Positions 36,188-44,910 of a stretch of DNA of 64,000 bases are shown here, piece after piece (the stretch's first letter is position 1; each line of letters starts with the position of its first letter). Made by a program: the position numbers and the translations under genes. The notes below the pieces were generated by a model that saw only the letters and a program-made list of their open reading frames with translations, made no database searches and was not told where the DNA came from. This DNA comes from Thauera sp. (lineage in GTDB: Bacteria; Pseudomonadota; Gammaproteobacteria; Burkholderiales; Rhodocyclaceae). The stretch is taken from positions 1 through 64,000 of the forward strand of contig JAFLDS010000002.1 of NCBI GenBank assembly GCA_017302295.1, in the 5' to 3' direction.

Positions 36188-37858
36188 ATGGAACGAATCT
36201 GGTGGAAGGATGCGGTCGTCTATCAGATCTATCCGCGCAGCTTCATGGATTCGAACGGCGACGGCATCGGCGACCTGAACGGCATCGGCGCCCGCCTCGA
36301 CTATCTCGCGTGGCTGGGCATCAGCGTGATCTGGTTGTGCCCGATCTACCGCTCGCCCAACGACGACAACGGCTACGACATCAGCGATTATCAGGCGATC
36401 CTGGAAGAGTTCGGCACCATGGCCGATTTCGACCGTCTCCTTGCAGAGGCGCACCGTCGCGGCATCCGCGTCATCCTGGACCTGGTCCTGAATCACACCA
36501 GCGACGCGCACCCGTGGTTCATCGAGTCGCGCTCGTCGCGCGACAGCCCGCTGCGCGACTGGTACATCTGGCGCGACGGCCGCGACGGCCACCCGCCGAA
36601 CAACTGGGAGAGCATCTTCCAGGGGTCCGCATGGACGCTCGACCCGGCCACCGGCCAGTATTTCCTGCATCTCTTCACCGAGCGCCAACCCGATCTCAAC
36701 TGGGAAAACCCCGCCCTGCGCCACGCCCTCTACGACATGGTGCGCTGGTGGCTGGGCAAGGGCATCGACGGTTTTCGCATCGACGCCATCAGTCACCTCA
36801 AGAAGGCGCCCGGCCTCCCCGACCTGCCCAACCCCTGGGGCTTGCCATGGGTGCCCTCCTACGAGATGCACATGAACCAGCCGGGTGTGCTGGATTTCGT
36901 CGACGAACTGTCGCGAGAGACCTTCCGCCATTACGACGTAATGACGGTGGGCGAAGCCAATGGCGTATCGCCCGAGCAAGCCGTCGAGTGGGTCGGTTCG
37001 GCACGCCGGCGGCTGAGCATGATCCTGCAGTTCGAACACTGGACGCTTTGGTCGCGCGACCCGCACGCAAGCCTGGACGTCGTCGCCCTCAGGAAGATCT
37101 TCACGCGCTGGCAGCGCACCCTGCACGGACGCGGCTGGAACGCGCTCTATCTCGAGAACCATGACCTGCCGCGGGTCGTGTCGCGCTGGGGCGATCCCGC
37201 TCGGCATCGCTACGAAAGCGCCACCGCGCTGGCGACGATGTACTTCCTGATGGAGGGGACGCCCTTCATCTACCAGGGACAGGAACTCGGCATGGCGAAC
37301 ACCGAGTTTCATGATCTCGCCGAGTTCGACGACGTGTTCGCCCGCAACCGCATCGCCCAGATGCGCAGCGAAGGCCGCAGCGACACCGACATTCTCGCGG
37401 AGCTCGCGCTCACCGCGCGCGACAACTCCCGTACGCCCATGCCCTGGGACGACACCGCGAACGCGGGCTTCAGCACCACCACCCCCTGGCTGACGGTCAA
37501 TCCGGAGTATCGCGAGGTCAATGTCGCCGCGCAGCGCGCCGCATCCCGTTCAGTGCTGCACTATTACCGCGATCTGATCGCATTGCGTGCGGCGGAGCCC
37601 GCACTGCTGGATGGAAGATACGACGCCCTTCTCGAATCGAACCGGAAGGTCTATGCCTACACCCGTCTGCGCGACGGACGCGGTTTCGCGATCATCTGCA
37701 ACCTGAGCGCGGCACCGGCACGCTACCGTCACCGCGGCCTCGTACTGCGGCATGAGGCGCTCGTGCTCGCGAACCACGACGTCAACCTGCACGACGACCT
37801 GACGCAGTTCGCGCTGCGCCCTTACGAAGCGCGGGTGTACCGTGTCGAAGCAGGATGA
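36188..37858 (+). CDS. GH13 alpha-glucosidase (oligo-1,6-glucosidase type)
   Basis: 556 residues from ATG 36188 with AAGGAG upstream; the frame is open for 135 more codons, but that part has no similarity. The four GH13 regions are clear: DLVLNHTSDAHPWF (I), GIDGFRIDAISHL with the nucleophile Asp (II), MTVGEANG with the acid/base Glu (III), and LYLENHDLPRVVSRWG with the transition-state Asp (IV). The start WWKDAVVYQIYPRSFMDSNGDGIGDLNGI is the GH13 alpha-glucosidase start, shown here only to its first residues. It probably cleaves cytoplasmic malto- or isomalto-oligosaccharides. Trehalose synthase is unlikely at this length. Confidence 0.9.
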   Translation: MERIWWKDAVVYQIYPRSFMDSNGDGIGDLNGIGARLDYLAWLGISVIWLCPIYRSPNDDNGYDISDYQAILEEFGTMADFDRLLAEAHRRGIRVILDLVLNHTSDAHPWFIESRSSRDSPLRDWYIWRDGRDGHPPNNWESIFQGSAWTLDPATGQYFLHLFTERQPDLNWENPALRHALYDMVRWWLGKGIDGFRIDAISHLKKAPGLPDLPNPWGLPWVPSYEMHMNQPGVLDFVDELSRETFRHYDVMTVGEANGVSPEQAVEWVGSARRRLSMILQFEHWTLWSRDPHASLDVVALRKIFTRWQRTLHGRGWNALYLENHDLPRVVSRWGDPARHRYESATALATMYFLMEGTPFIYQGQELGMANTEFHDLAEFDDVFARNRIAQMRSEGRSDTDILAELALTARDNSRTPMPWDDTANAGFSTTTPWLTVNPEYREVNVAAQRAASRSVLHYYRDLIALRAAEPALLDGRYDALLESNRKVYAYTRLRDGRGFAIICNLSAAPARYRHRGLVLRHEALVLANHDVNLHDDLTQFALRPYEARVYRVEAG

Positions 37859-37886
37859 ACGACGCACTCCCGGCCACGTCGCGGCA

Positions 37887-38438
37887 TCACTGCGCGGTAG
37901 CGTCCGTCTCCGCGGCGGGGGCGAAACCGCTCGCGAGGCCTTCGATCAGGCCGAACAGACGCTTGTAGAAATCGGCATCCGAGATCGTCTCCTCGCCGAC
38001 CTTGACCAGCGCCTCCTTGTCCGCCGACCACGGCAGGGAGATGCCGCCGATCCCGGCAACGCTGAGCGCGGTGCTGCTCGACGACGACTTGAGTTCGTAG
38101 CGCGTCTCCAGCCCGTTCGCATAGACGACGGAACCAAGATTGCTGGCGAGGCAGACCAGCGTGATGCTGAGCGTCACGCCGCTGTCGGGCGCAGGGCGGA
38201 AGAACTTCTCGCCACGGACACGGGTGGAATTGGCATCGTCGACCTGGTAGCCCTGGCTCAGCAGGGCGCGCTTTCCCAGTTCGCACGCCCCGCCGGGGTC
38301 ACGGGCGATCCAGGTCATGAACGGCGACTCCAGCCCAAAGGCTTCGCTGCGGTACACAGGCTGCGGCTTGGATGCACAGCCAATGGCAAGCAGCGTGGCG
38401 CATGCGAGCAAGACAAGACGACTAATGAAGCAAGACAT
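37887..38438 (-). CDS. DUF2242 family lipoprotein
   Basis: 183 residues from MSCFISRLVLLACATLLAIGC, a start giving a lipoprotein signal with the Cys at about residue 21; upstream Met codons are in frame but spoil the signal. The mature part matches my memory of the DUF2242 pattern: ACELGKRALLSQGY, VRGEKFFRP, the stretch SLPWSADKEALVKVGEETIS, and DADFYKRLFGLIEGL. It is common in Betaproteobacteria and has no known function. It is convergent with the GH13 gene and divergent from the YihY gene (110-nt gap). Confidence 0.82.
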   Translation of the reverse strand: MSCFISRLVLLACATLLAIGCASKPQPVYRSEAFGLESPFMTWIARDPGGACELGKRALLSQGYQVDDANSTRVRGEKFFRPAPDSGVTLSITLVCLASNLGSVVYANGLETRYELKSSSSSTALSVAGIGGISLPWSADKEALVKVGEETISDADFYKRLFGLIEGLASGFAPAAETDATAQ

Positions 38439-38548
38439 CGGCACGGAGCACTGGCTGAAGCGAAGCATTGAATGGTAGAACATCCCTGCGGGCCTGGCGC
38501 GCACGATTTGTAATCCGCCGGCCATCGACGAGCACGGGATCGAAGACG

Positions 38549-39475
38549 ATGGGCAAGTGGGCCGAATACTGGTTTTCAATCATGAACGCGGCGATCCGCC
38601 TCTGGCTGGACGCCCAGTCCTTCATGCATGCCGCCGCGCTCGCGTTCTTCACCTTGTTTTCGGTGGCGCCGGTGGTCATTGTCGCCGTGGCCATCGTCGG
38701 CCTGGCACTCGGCGAAGACGCCGCGCAGGGACAGATCGCACAGCAACTGGAATCGGCCATCGGCAGCGAGGCCGCTCGAGCGGTGCAGACGGCCGTCGAA
38801 GGCAGTCGCATCGAACACAGCGGAATCCTGCCGTCGCTCGCCGGCTTCGCTGCAATGCTGTTCGGCGCCACCACCGTCTTCGCGCAGATGCAGAACTCGC
38901 TGAACGCGATCTGGGGCGTCGCACCGCGCCCCACTCGAAGCAGCGTTTTCATCTACGTAAAGGGTCGTCTGCTCTCGCTCGCGGTGGTGCTCGCCATCGG
39001 CTTCGTCCTCCTCGTGTCGCTGCTGCTCAGCGTGCTGATCCGCGCGCTCGTCGTGTTCGCGCAGGGATGGTTGCCGGTGCCGCCCGCGCTGTTGCTTGGC
39101 GTGGATGGCGTCGTCTCGGTCGTCGTGGTCAGCCTGCTGTTTGCCACCATCTTCCGCGTGCTGCCCGACGTTCTGCTGCGATGGCGGGACGTGTGGCTGG
39201 GCGCCCTCGTCACCGCGCTGTTGTTCACACTTGGACGCAGCCTCATCGCCCTCTACCTGTCCACCACGGCGACGGCCTCGACCTACGGTGCGGCGGGCTC
39301 GCTGGTGTTGCTCCTGATGTGGGTGAATTACTCATCGCTGATCCTGCTCTTTGGAGCAGCGTTCACCCGCGCCCATGTGGAGGCGCGGGGACGAGTCATC
39401 CGCCCGCGCGCAACTGCAGTGCGCATCCATCGCGAGCTGGTCGAGGAAGCGGCGACCGGTCCACTGCCCCGATGA
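38549..39475 (+). CDS. YihY/virulence factor BrkB family membrane protein
   Basis: 308 residues from MGKWAEYWFSIMNAAIRLW; the open frame reaches 27 codons further up but without family similarity. Six hydrophobic helices follow an N-terminal amphipathic segment with HAAALAFFTLFSVAPVVIV. Family blocks are GATTVFAQMQNSLNAIWGV, LPDVLLRWRDVWLGALVTALLF and YGAAGSLVLLLMWVNYSSLILLFGAAF. The family is sometimes misnamed RNase BN; its function is unknown. The C-terminal ~30 residues are cytoplasmic and charged. Confidence 0.9.
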   Translation: MGKWAEYWFSIMNAAIRLWLDAQSFMHAAALAFFTLFSVAPVVIVAVAIVGLALGEDAAQGQIAQQLESAIGSEAARAVQTAVEGSRIEHSGILPSLAGFAAMLFGATTVFAQMQNSLNAIWGVAPRPTRSSVFIYVKGRLLSLAVVLAIGFVLLVSLLLSVLIRALVVFAQGWLPVPPALLLGVDGVVSVVVVSLLFATIFRVLPDVLLRWRDVWLGALVTALLFTLGRSLIALYLSTTATASTYGAAGSLVLLLMWVNYSSLILLFGAAFTRAHVEARGRVIRPRATAVRIHRELVEEAATGPLPR

Positions 39476-39556
39476 GGCACACACGCTCACCGCGAGCCGC
39501 CCGGACCCGGCTTGCTTGCATTCCGTGCATCGTTGTGTAAAATCCGGCGCCTCTGA

Positions 39557-39584
39557 GCGTTGAACCGGCAAGTCGTTTCAACGC
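39557..39584. other. inverted repeat in the gap before tRNA-Arg
   Basis: GCGTTGAA (39557-39564) and TTCAACGC (39577-39584) form an 8-bp stem with a 12-nt loop. Just upstream, TTGCAT (39513-39518) and TAAAAT (39535-39540) with a 16-nt spacer look like a second promoter. A short transcript here, or chance, are both possible; the rest of the 205-nt gap shows only the tRNA promoter. Confidence 0.25.
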
Positions 39585-39625
39585 GGCAGCAGGAGTGGAC
39601 ACTGCGAAACAAGACTCGAAAAGTG

Positions 39626-39653
39626 TTGAAGAGTGAAAATTTCCGGCTATAAT
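39626..39653 (+). promoter_or_regulatory. promoter for the tRNA-Arg pair
   Basis: TTGAAG (39626-39631), 16-nt spacer, perfect TATAAT (39648-39653), 27 nt upstream of the first tRNA. Confidence 0.75.
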
Positions 39654-39680
39654 GCTGCCTCTTCGACGCTGAAGAACAAA

Positions 39681-39757
39681 GCGCCCGTAGCTCATCTGGA
39701 TAGAGTACCTGGCTACGAACCAGGGGGTAGGAGGTTCGAATCCTTCCGGGCGCGCCA
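39681..39757 (+). tRNA. tRNA-Arg (anticodon ACG), copy 1
   Basis: 77 nt with acceptor GCGCCCG/CGGGCGC, discriminator G and encoded CCA. The anticodon loop CTACGAA carries ACG at 39715-39717 (A34 becomes inosine and reads CGU, CGC and CGA). T-arm GGTTCGAATCC is present. Confidence 0.98.
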
Positions 39758-39806
39758 TACATTGAAGGCTCTTTACGAAGTGCTTTCAGCAAAGTGCAGT
39801 GACCGA

Positions 39807-39883
39807 GCGCCCGTAGCTCATCTGGATAGAGTACCTGGCTACGAACCAGGGGGTAGGAGGTTCGAATCCTTCCGGGCGCGCCA
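39807..39883 (+). tRNA. tRNA-Arg (anticodon ACG), copy 2
   Basis: Identical base for base to the copy 49 nt upstream, with anticodon ACG at 39841-39843 and encoded CCA at 39881-39883. No separate promoter is visible in the 49-nt gap, so both come from one transcript that ends at the terminator 12 nt later. Confidence 0.98.
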
Positions 39884-39894
39884 AACAGTCAGAC

Positions 39895-39925
39895 AAAAAG
39901 CCCAGTCGCCACGACTGGGCTTTTT
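39895..39925 (+). terminator. rho-independent terminator after the tRNA-Arg pair
   Basis: AAAAAGCCCAGTCG (39895-39908) pairs with CGACTGGGCTTTTT (39912-39925) around a 3-nt loop: a 14-bp stem. Confidence 0.9.
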
Positions 39926-40029
39926 GTTTTTCATGGCTACTGGCGGGCCGCGCTTGCGTGTTGCACCATGCAAGCCATACCGGCGCGTGGAAACATCGCC
40001 CGCTGAACCCCTCGCCCGAGCCTCCCACG

Positions 40030-41037
40030 ATGAATGACGCCTACTCCCTTCTCGGCCTGAGCCCGGGCGTTTCACGGCAGGACGTCAAGCGCGCCTTTCG
40101 TCGCCTCGCCATGCACTGGCACCCTGACCGCAACCCCGACCCTGCCGCTCAGGATCACTTCAGGGCCCTGCGCGCGGCCTACGAAAACCTGATCGCCGGG
40201 CAGCAGGACGTCGAGGAGATCGTCCAGGAAGCGCCGCAGCCGCAGCGCCCCCGCGGCGCCGACCGCCGGCAGGATCTCGCGCTCGACCTGGAGGAAGCCT
40301 TTCTCGGCTGTGAAAAGCCAGTTCGACTGGCTCGGGACATCGACTGCGAGGCCTGCGGCGGCAGCGGAGAAGAACACCTTACCCACAGCCGGCTGTGCGA
40401 GCACTGCCATGGCTCGGGTCGGGTGCGGGCCAAGGGAGGTTTGCAGCATTGTGAAGCGTGCGACGGCAGGGGATACCGCACGCGACGTCCCTGTTCGACC
40501 TGCTTGGGCAGCGGCAGGACGCAGGCCGGACGCACGCTGGCTGTCAAGGTGCCGCCGGGACTGCTCACAGGCGACGAGTTGCGCATCGTGCGCGAAGGGG
40601 AGCCTTCGCCCGAGGCGGAAGGCGAGCCCGGCGACCTGAGGCTGCGCATTTCCCTGAACACCCATGCGCTGTACCGCCTCGATGGACGCGACCTGCGGCT
40701 TGTCCGCCCAGTCAGCGCACTGCGGCTGCTCTCCGGCGGCGAGCTGACGGTCCCAACGCTGGCCGGTCCCGTCGTGGTGCATATCGAGGCAGGCTCCGCC
40801 GCGCCGCGCGAACTGCGCATCGAGAATGCCGGCTACCCCTCAGGACGCGGCCAACCCGCAGGCGCATTGGTCGTCGAACTTCAACCCATGCTACCGGAAG
40901 ATTGCGACCCGCAGCTGCGTCGGCTGATCGCCGAACTCGACGCCGAACTATCGCGCAAGTCGGCGCGCTATCTGCCCGAACTTGCGCGCTGGGAAGCAAG
41001 CTGGCTCGGCCGCAAGTCCGCGTCGCCGCGGCGTTGA
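40030..41037 (+). CDS. DnaJ-like co-chaperone without G/F region
   Basis: 335 residues from MNDAYSLLGLSPGVS; the upstream open frame is not similar to anything. The J domain (1-65) has HPD at 31-33 for stimulating a DnaK-type ATPase. A short polar linker follows with no Gly/Phe-rich region. Four zinc motifs come next: CEACGGSG (106-113), CEHCHGSG (123-130), CEACDGRG (141-148) and CSTCLGSG (155-162). The C-terminal substrate-binding domain begins TLAVKVPPGLLTGDELRIV. It is likely a DnaJ paralogue distinct from the main dnaJ, which normally sits beside dnaK; neither is in the window. Confidence 0.88.
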   Translation: MNDAYSLLGLSPGVSRQDVKRAFRRLAMHWHPDRNPDPAAQDHFRALRAAYENLIAGQQDVEEIVQEAPQPQRPRGADRRQDLALDLEEAFLGCEKPVRLARDIDCEACGGSGEEHLTHSRLCEHCHGSGRVRAKGGLQHCEACDGRGYRTRRPCSTCLGSGRTQAGRTLAVKVPPGLLTGDELRIVREGEPSPEAEGEPGDLRLRISLNTHALYRLDGRDLRLVRPVSALRLLSGGELTVPTLAGPVVVHIEAGSAAPRELRIENAGYPSGRGQPAGALVVELQPMLPEDCDPQLRRLIAELDAELSRKSARYLPELARWEASWLGRKSASPRR

Positions 41038-41068
41038 CGGCCCTGCCGCGAGCAGCTCGATGCGGTAA

Positions 41069-42394
<1,326 letters not shown>

Positions 42395-42426
42395 TTAGAG
42401 GAACAAGTTTATATCGTTTGGAAGAA

Positions 42427-42504
42427 ATGAGCGCCAAGTCACTGGACGAAGAGGTCATTTCAGCCCACGACATTACTTTGCGACGCAACAATTTGATTAT
42501 CTAA
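42427..42504 (+). CDS. possible 25-residue leader ORF
   Basis: ATG at 42427 follows GGAAGAA and opens a 25-codon frame beginning MSAKSLDEEVI and ending NNLII before TAA. It lies in the AT-rich gap before the 87-residue protein gene. There is no similarity to anything I know, and chance is the simplest explanation; it is listed because it has a plausible ribosome site and ends inside the palindrome that follows. Confidence 0.12.
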   Translation: MSAKSLDEEVISAHDITLRRNNLII

Positions 42505-42509
42505 ATCAA
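42493..42509. promoter_or_regulatory. AT-rich palindrome in the serS / small-gene gap
   Basis: TTGATT (42493-42498), five bases, AATCAA (42504-42509), extended by imperfect CAAT/ATTG flanks. It looks like a protein-binding palindrome. It resembles an FNR box but the half-site spacing is three bases too long. It lies 115 nt upstream of the small gene and about 130 nt upstream of serS. Confidence 0.35.
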
Positions 42510-42623
42510 TTGTTTGCAGATGGCCGAATGCGAAATTCCACTTGCCTTTTCCATTTGCCCGCATATTCTTAGAAGAGGGATTGATGCCGCGCCAGACGGC
42601 GATGTTCACATGGAGGGAATGGC

Positions 42624-42887
42624 ATGCTTTCGATTCGCGACTGCCTGGATTATTGCGACCTGACGGAGGACGAAGTCTCACTGATTGCAGAGCATGAAGG
42701 CATCACCGACTGCGCCGCCGCACAGGTGGCGTGTGGCTTGGTCCAGACGCCTGAAGGAGTGCTGGTGCTCACCAACTTCATGCTCGACCTCATCGAGCGG
42801 GCTAACGAGGAAGGCGATTGCGCGAAGGCAGAGCGCGCGAAATCCCTGTGTGCCCAGTTCATGGCGGATCACCCCTTGCCCCACTGA
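42624..42887 (+). CDS. small cysteine-rich conserved-type protein, function unknown
   Basis: 87 residues with GGAGGG upstream of the ATG. It is mostly helical and acidic, with cysteines at 7, 11, 30, 37, 66 and 76. The C7-x3-C11 pair is close, and the segments LTEDEVSLIAEHEGI and LIERANEEGDCAKAERAK look like helices. I recall similar short proteins annotated as hypothetical in other Proteobacteria, but cannot name a family. The 3' end overlaps the convergent rarA gene by 29 nt. The AT-rich 262-nt gap upstream probably holds its promoter. Confidence 0.7.
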   Translation: MLSIRDCLDYCDLTEDEVSLIAEHEGITDCAAAQVACGLVQTPEGVLVLTNFMLDLIERANEEGDCAKAERAKSLCAQFMADHPLPH

Positions 42888-44226
42888 CGGGCTCGAAACC
42901 TTCGGCCCCGCTATCGCCCTGTCCGCCTGCGGCCCGATCGAGGGCCTGCAGGCGGGCCAGTTTTTCCTGGATTCGAATCTCGAGTCCGCGCGTGGTCGGC
43001 TGATACCAGCCCGGCTCGCCGATGCCATCTGGCAGATATGTCTCACCGGCGGCGTATGCGTCCGGCTCGTCATGTGCGTAGCGATAGGCCTTGCCGTAGC
43101 CCAGCTCCTTCATCAGGCGCGTCGGCGCATTGCGCAAATGCAGCGGAACGGGCCGCGAGGCGTCCTGTTTGACGAATGCGCGCGCGGCATTATAGGCACG
43201 ATAGACTGCGTTCGACTTTGCCGCACACGCGAGGTAGACCACGGCCGCGGCGAGCGCAAGTTCGCCTTCCGGAGACCCCAGCCGCTCGTAGGTGACGCAG
43301 GCGTTGAGCGCGATCTCGAGTGCCCTGGGGTCGGCAAGGCCGATGTCCTCGACCGCCATCCGCACCAGACGGCGGCCCAGGTAATGCGGATCCGCGCCAC
43401 CATCCAGCATGCGGCACAACCAGTACAGCGAAGCGTCCGGATGGGAGCCGCGGACCGACTTGTGCAGCGCCGAAATCTGGTCGTAGAAAGCCTCGCCGCC
43501 CTTGTCGAAACGTCGCAGATTGCGCGACAAGGCCTCATCGACAAAGGCCGGCGTGACCGGATTTACCGAAGCCGTTTCGGCGGCTGTCTGCACCTGCTCG
43601 AGCAGGTTCATCAGTCGGCGCGCATCGCCGTCGGCAAAGCCGATCAGCCGCTCGCGAGCGTCGTCTTCGAACAGCAGGTCGGGGCAGGCCACGCGACGCG
43701 CACGCTCGAACAGCCCCGCCAGGGCCGCGGCATCCAGCGGCTCCAGCACGTAGACGGCTGCCCGCGAAAGCAGGGCCGAGTTCACTTCGAACGAAGGGTT
43801 CTCGGTGGTGGCACCGATGAAGGTGACCAGGCCCTGCTCCACGAACGGCAAGAAGGCATCCTGCTGCGCCTTGTTGAAGCGGTGCACCTCGTCGACGAAA
43901 AGAATGGTGTGGCGTCCTCTCGCCTTCGCCGCCTGCGCCTGCTGAATCGCCTCGCGGATCTCCTTGACACCGGAAAACACCGCCGACAAGGCGACGAACT
44001 CTGCGTCGAATCCCTGCGCCATCAAGCGAGCAAGCGTCGTCTTGCCGACACCCGGCGGCCCCCACAGGATCATCGAATGCGGCTTGCGCGCGGTGAAGGC
44101 AAGCCGCAAGGGCTTGCCGGGCCCGACGAGATGAGCCTGGCCTGCAATCTCGTCGAGGCTCTTCGGCCGCATCCGCTCCGCGAGCGGGACACGCTGCGGC
44201 TCGACCTGATCGAACAGATCCGTCAT
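42859..44226 (-). CDS. rarA: replication-associated recombination protein RarA (MgsA)
   Basis: 455 residues, the usual length. A clamp-loader-like AAA+ ATPase that acts at stalled forks and interacts with SSB. Visible are the Walker [17 protein letters not shown], Walker [21 protein letters not shown], sensor 1 [13 protein letters not shown], and the C-terminal MgsA tetramer domain with [18 protein letters not shown] and [17 protein letters not shown]. It follows lolA on the same strand after 9 nt. Its 3' end overlaps the small plus-strand gene. Confidence 0.96.
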   Translation of the reverse strand: MTDLFDQVEPQRVPLAERMRPKSLDEIAGQAHLVGPGKPLRLAFTARKPHSMILWGPPGVGKTTLARLMAQGFDAEFVALSAVFSGVKEIREAIQQAQAAKARGRHTILFVDEVHRFNKAQQDAFLPFVEQGLVTFIGATTENPSFEVNSALLSRAAVYVLEPLDAAALAGLFERARRVACPDLLFEDDARERLIGFADGDARRLMNLLEQVQTAAETASVNPVTPAFVDEALSRNLRRFDKGGEAFYDQISALHKSVRGSHPDASLYWLCRMLDGGADPHYLGRRLVRMAVEDIGLADPRALEIALNACVTYERLGSPEGELALAAAVVYLACAAKSNAVYRAYNAARAFVKQDASRPVPLHLRNAPTRLMKELGYGKAYRYAHDEPDAYAAGETYLPDGIGEPGWYQPTTRGLEIRIQEKLARLQALDRAAGGQGDSGAEGFEPVSGARGDPP

Positions 44227-44235
44227 CGGCTTGCG

Positions 44236-44910
44236 TCAGCGCTGCGGCACCGGCACAGCGGCCGCTTCGCCGATCACGTCGGCGCCCGCGGGCGGCACGA
44301 AGCGGAAGCGGCCCGCATCCTGCGCAGGATTCGCGACCAGCCGGGTGAAGCTGATCAGCGTCGTCTGCCCAAAATTGTCACGAATCTCCATCCGCTTGAG
44401 CTCGCTGCCAGCCAGACCGATGCGCAGCGACTCGAAGCTGCTGTCGGGTTGTCGCGGGCGCGCCTCGACCCAGTCCAGCCCGTCGCGGCTGCCCGCATCG
44501 CTCAGCACGAAGTTGTCCTCGAGCTTGCCGCTGCCAAACAAGATCGCCGCCGGCGTCGCCCCCAGCGCATCGCCGATCTGCCGCACCGTCACCTGATTCA
44601 GGTCGCGATCCCAGGTCCACATCTGGTTGCCGTCGCCAACGAGCAATTGCGGATACGGCTTCTCGTACTCCCAGCGGAATTTGCCCGGGCGCGCGAATGC
44701 GAACTGCCCCGACGATTGTTGTGGCCTGCGCCCCGACTTGGCCATGACGACCTGCTCGAAAGTGCCGTCGGCTGCACGCGTGGTGCTGACGAACTTCTGC
44801 AACTGCCCGACACCGTCGGCTGCCGCCGAGATACCCGCACCAGCCAGCAAGCTGGCAGCGACGACGACACGCATGCCTCCAGGAATCGATTCGATCACAC
44901 CCATGCTCAT
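44236..44910 (-). CDS. lolA: outer membrane lipoprotein carrier protein LolA
   Basis: 224 residues. The N-terminus carries a Sec signal ([20 protein letters not shown]); the true start may be the internal Met at residue 13, but ATG 44910 overlaps the ftsK stop by 4 nt (ATGA) and suits coupling. The mature part shows the LolA fold: [40 protein letters not shown], then [13 protein letters not shown]. It carries lipoproteins from LolCDE to LolB across the periplasm. PqiC and the DUF2242 protein would be clients. Confidence 0.95.
   Translation of the reverse strand: MSMGVIESIPGGMRVVVAASLLAGAGISAAADGVGQLQKFVSTTRAADGTFEQVVMAKSGRRPQQSSGQFAFARPGKFRWEYEKPYPQLLVGDGNQMWTWDRDLNQVTVRQIGDALGATPAAILFGSGKLEDNFVLSDAGSRDGLDWVEARPRQPDSSFESLRIGLAGSELKRMEIRDNFGQTTLISFTRLVANPAQDAGRFRFVPPAGADVIGEAAAVPVPQR

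Noticed and set aside
39633-40037. A 134-codon plus-strand frame spanning both tRNA-Arg genes
   Set aside because: The repeated peptide in it is the translation of the two tRNA copies; this is a well-known false protein. No ribosome site or codon bias.
42493-42509. FNR/Anr box
   Set aside because: The half-sites TTGAT and ATCAA are 7 bases apart, not 4, so it does not fit the FNR consensus.
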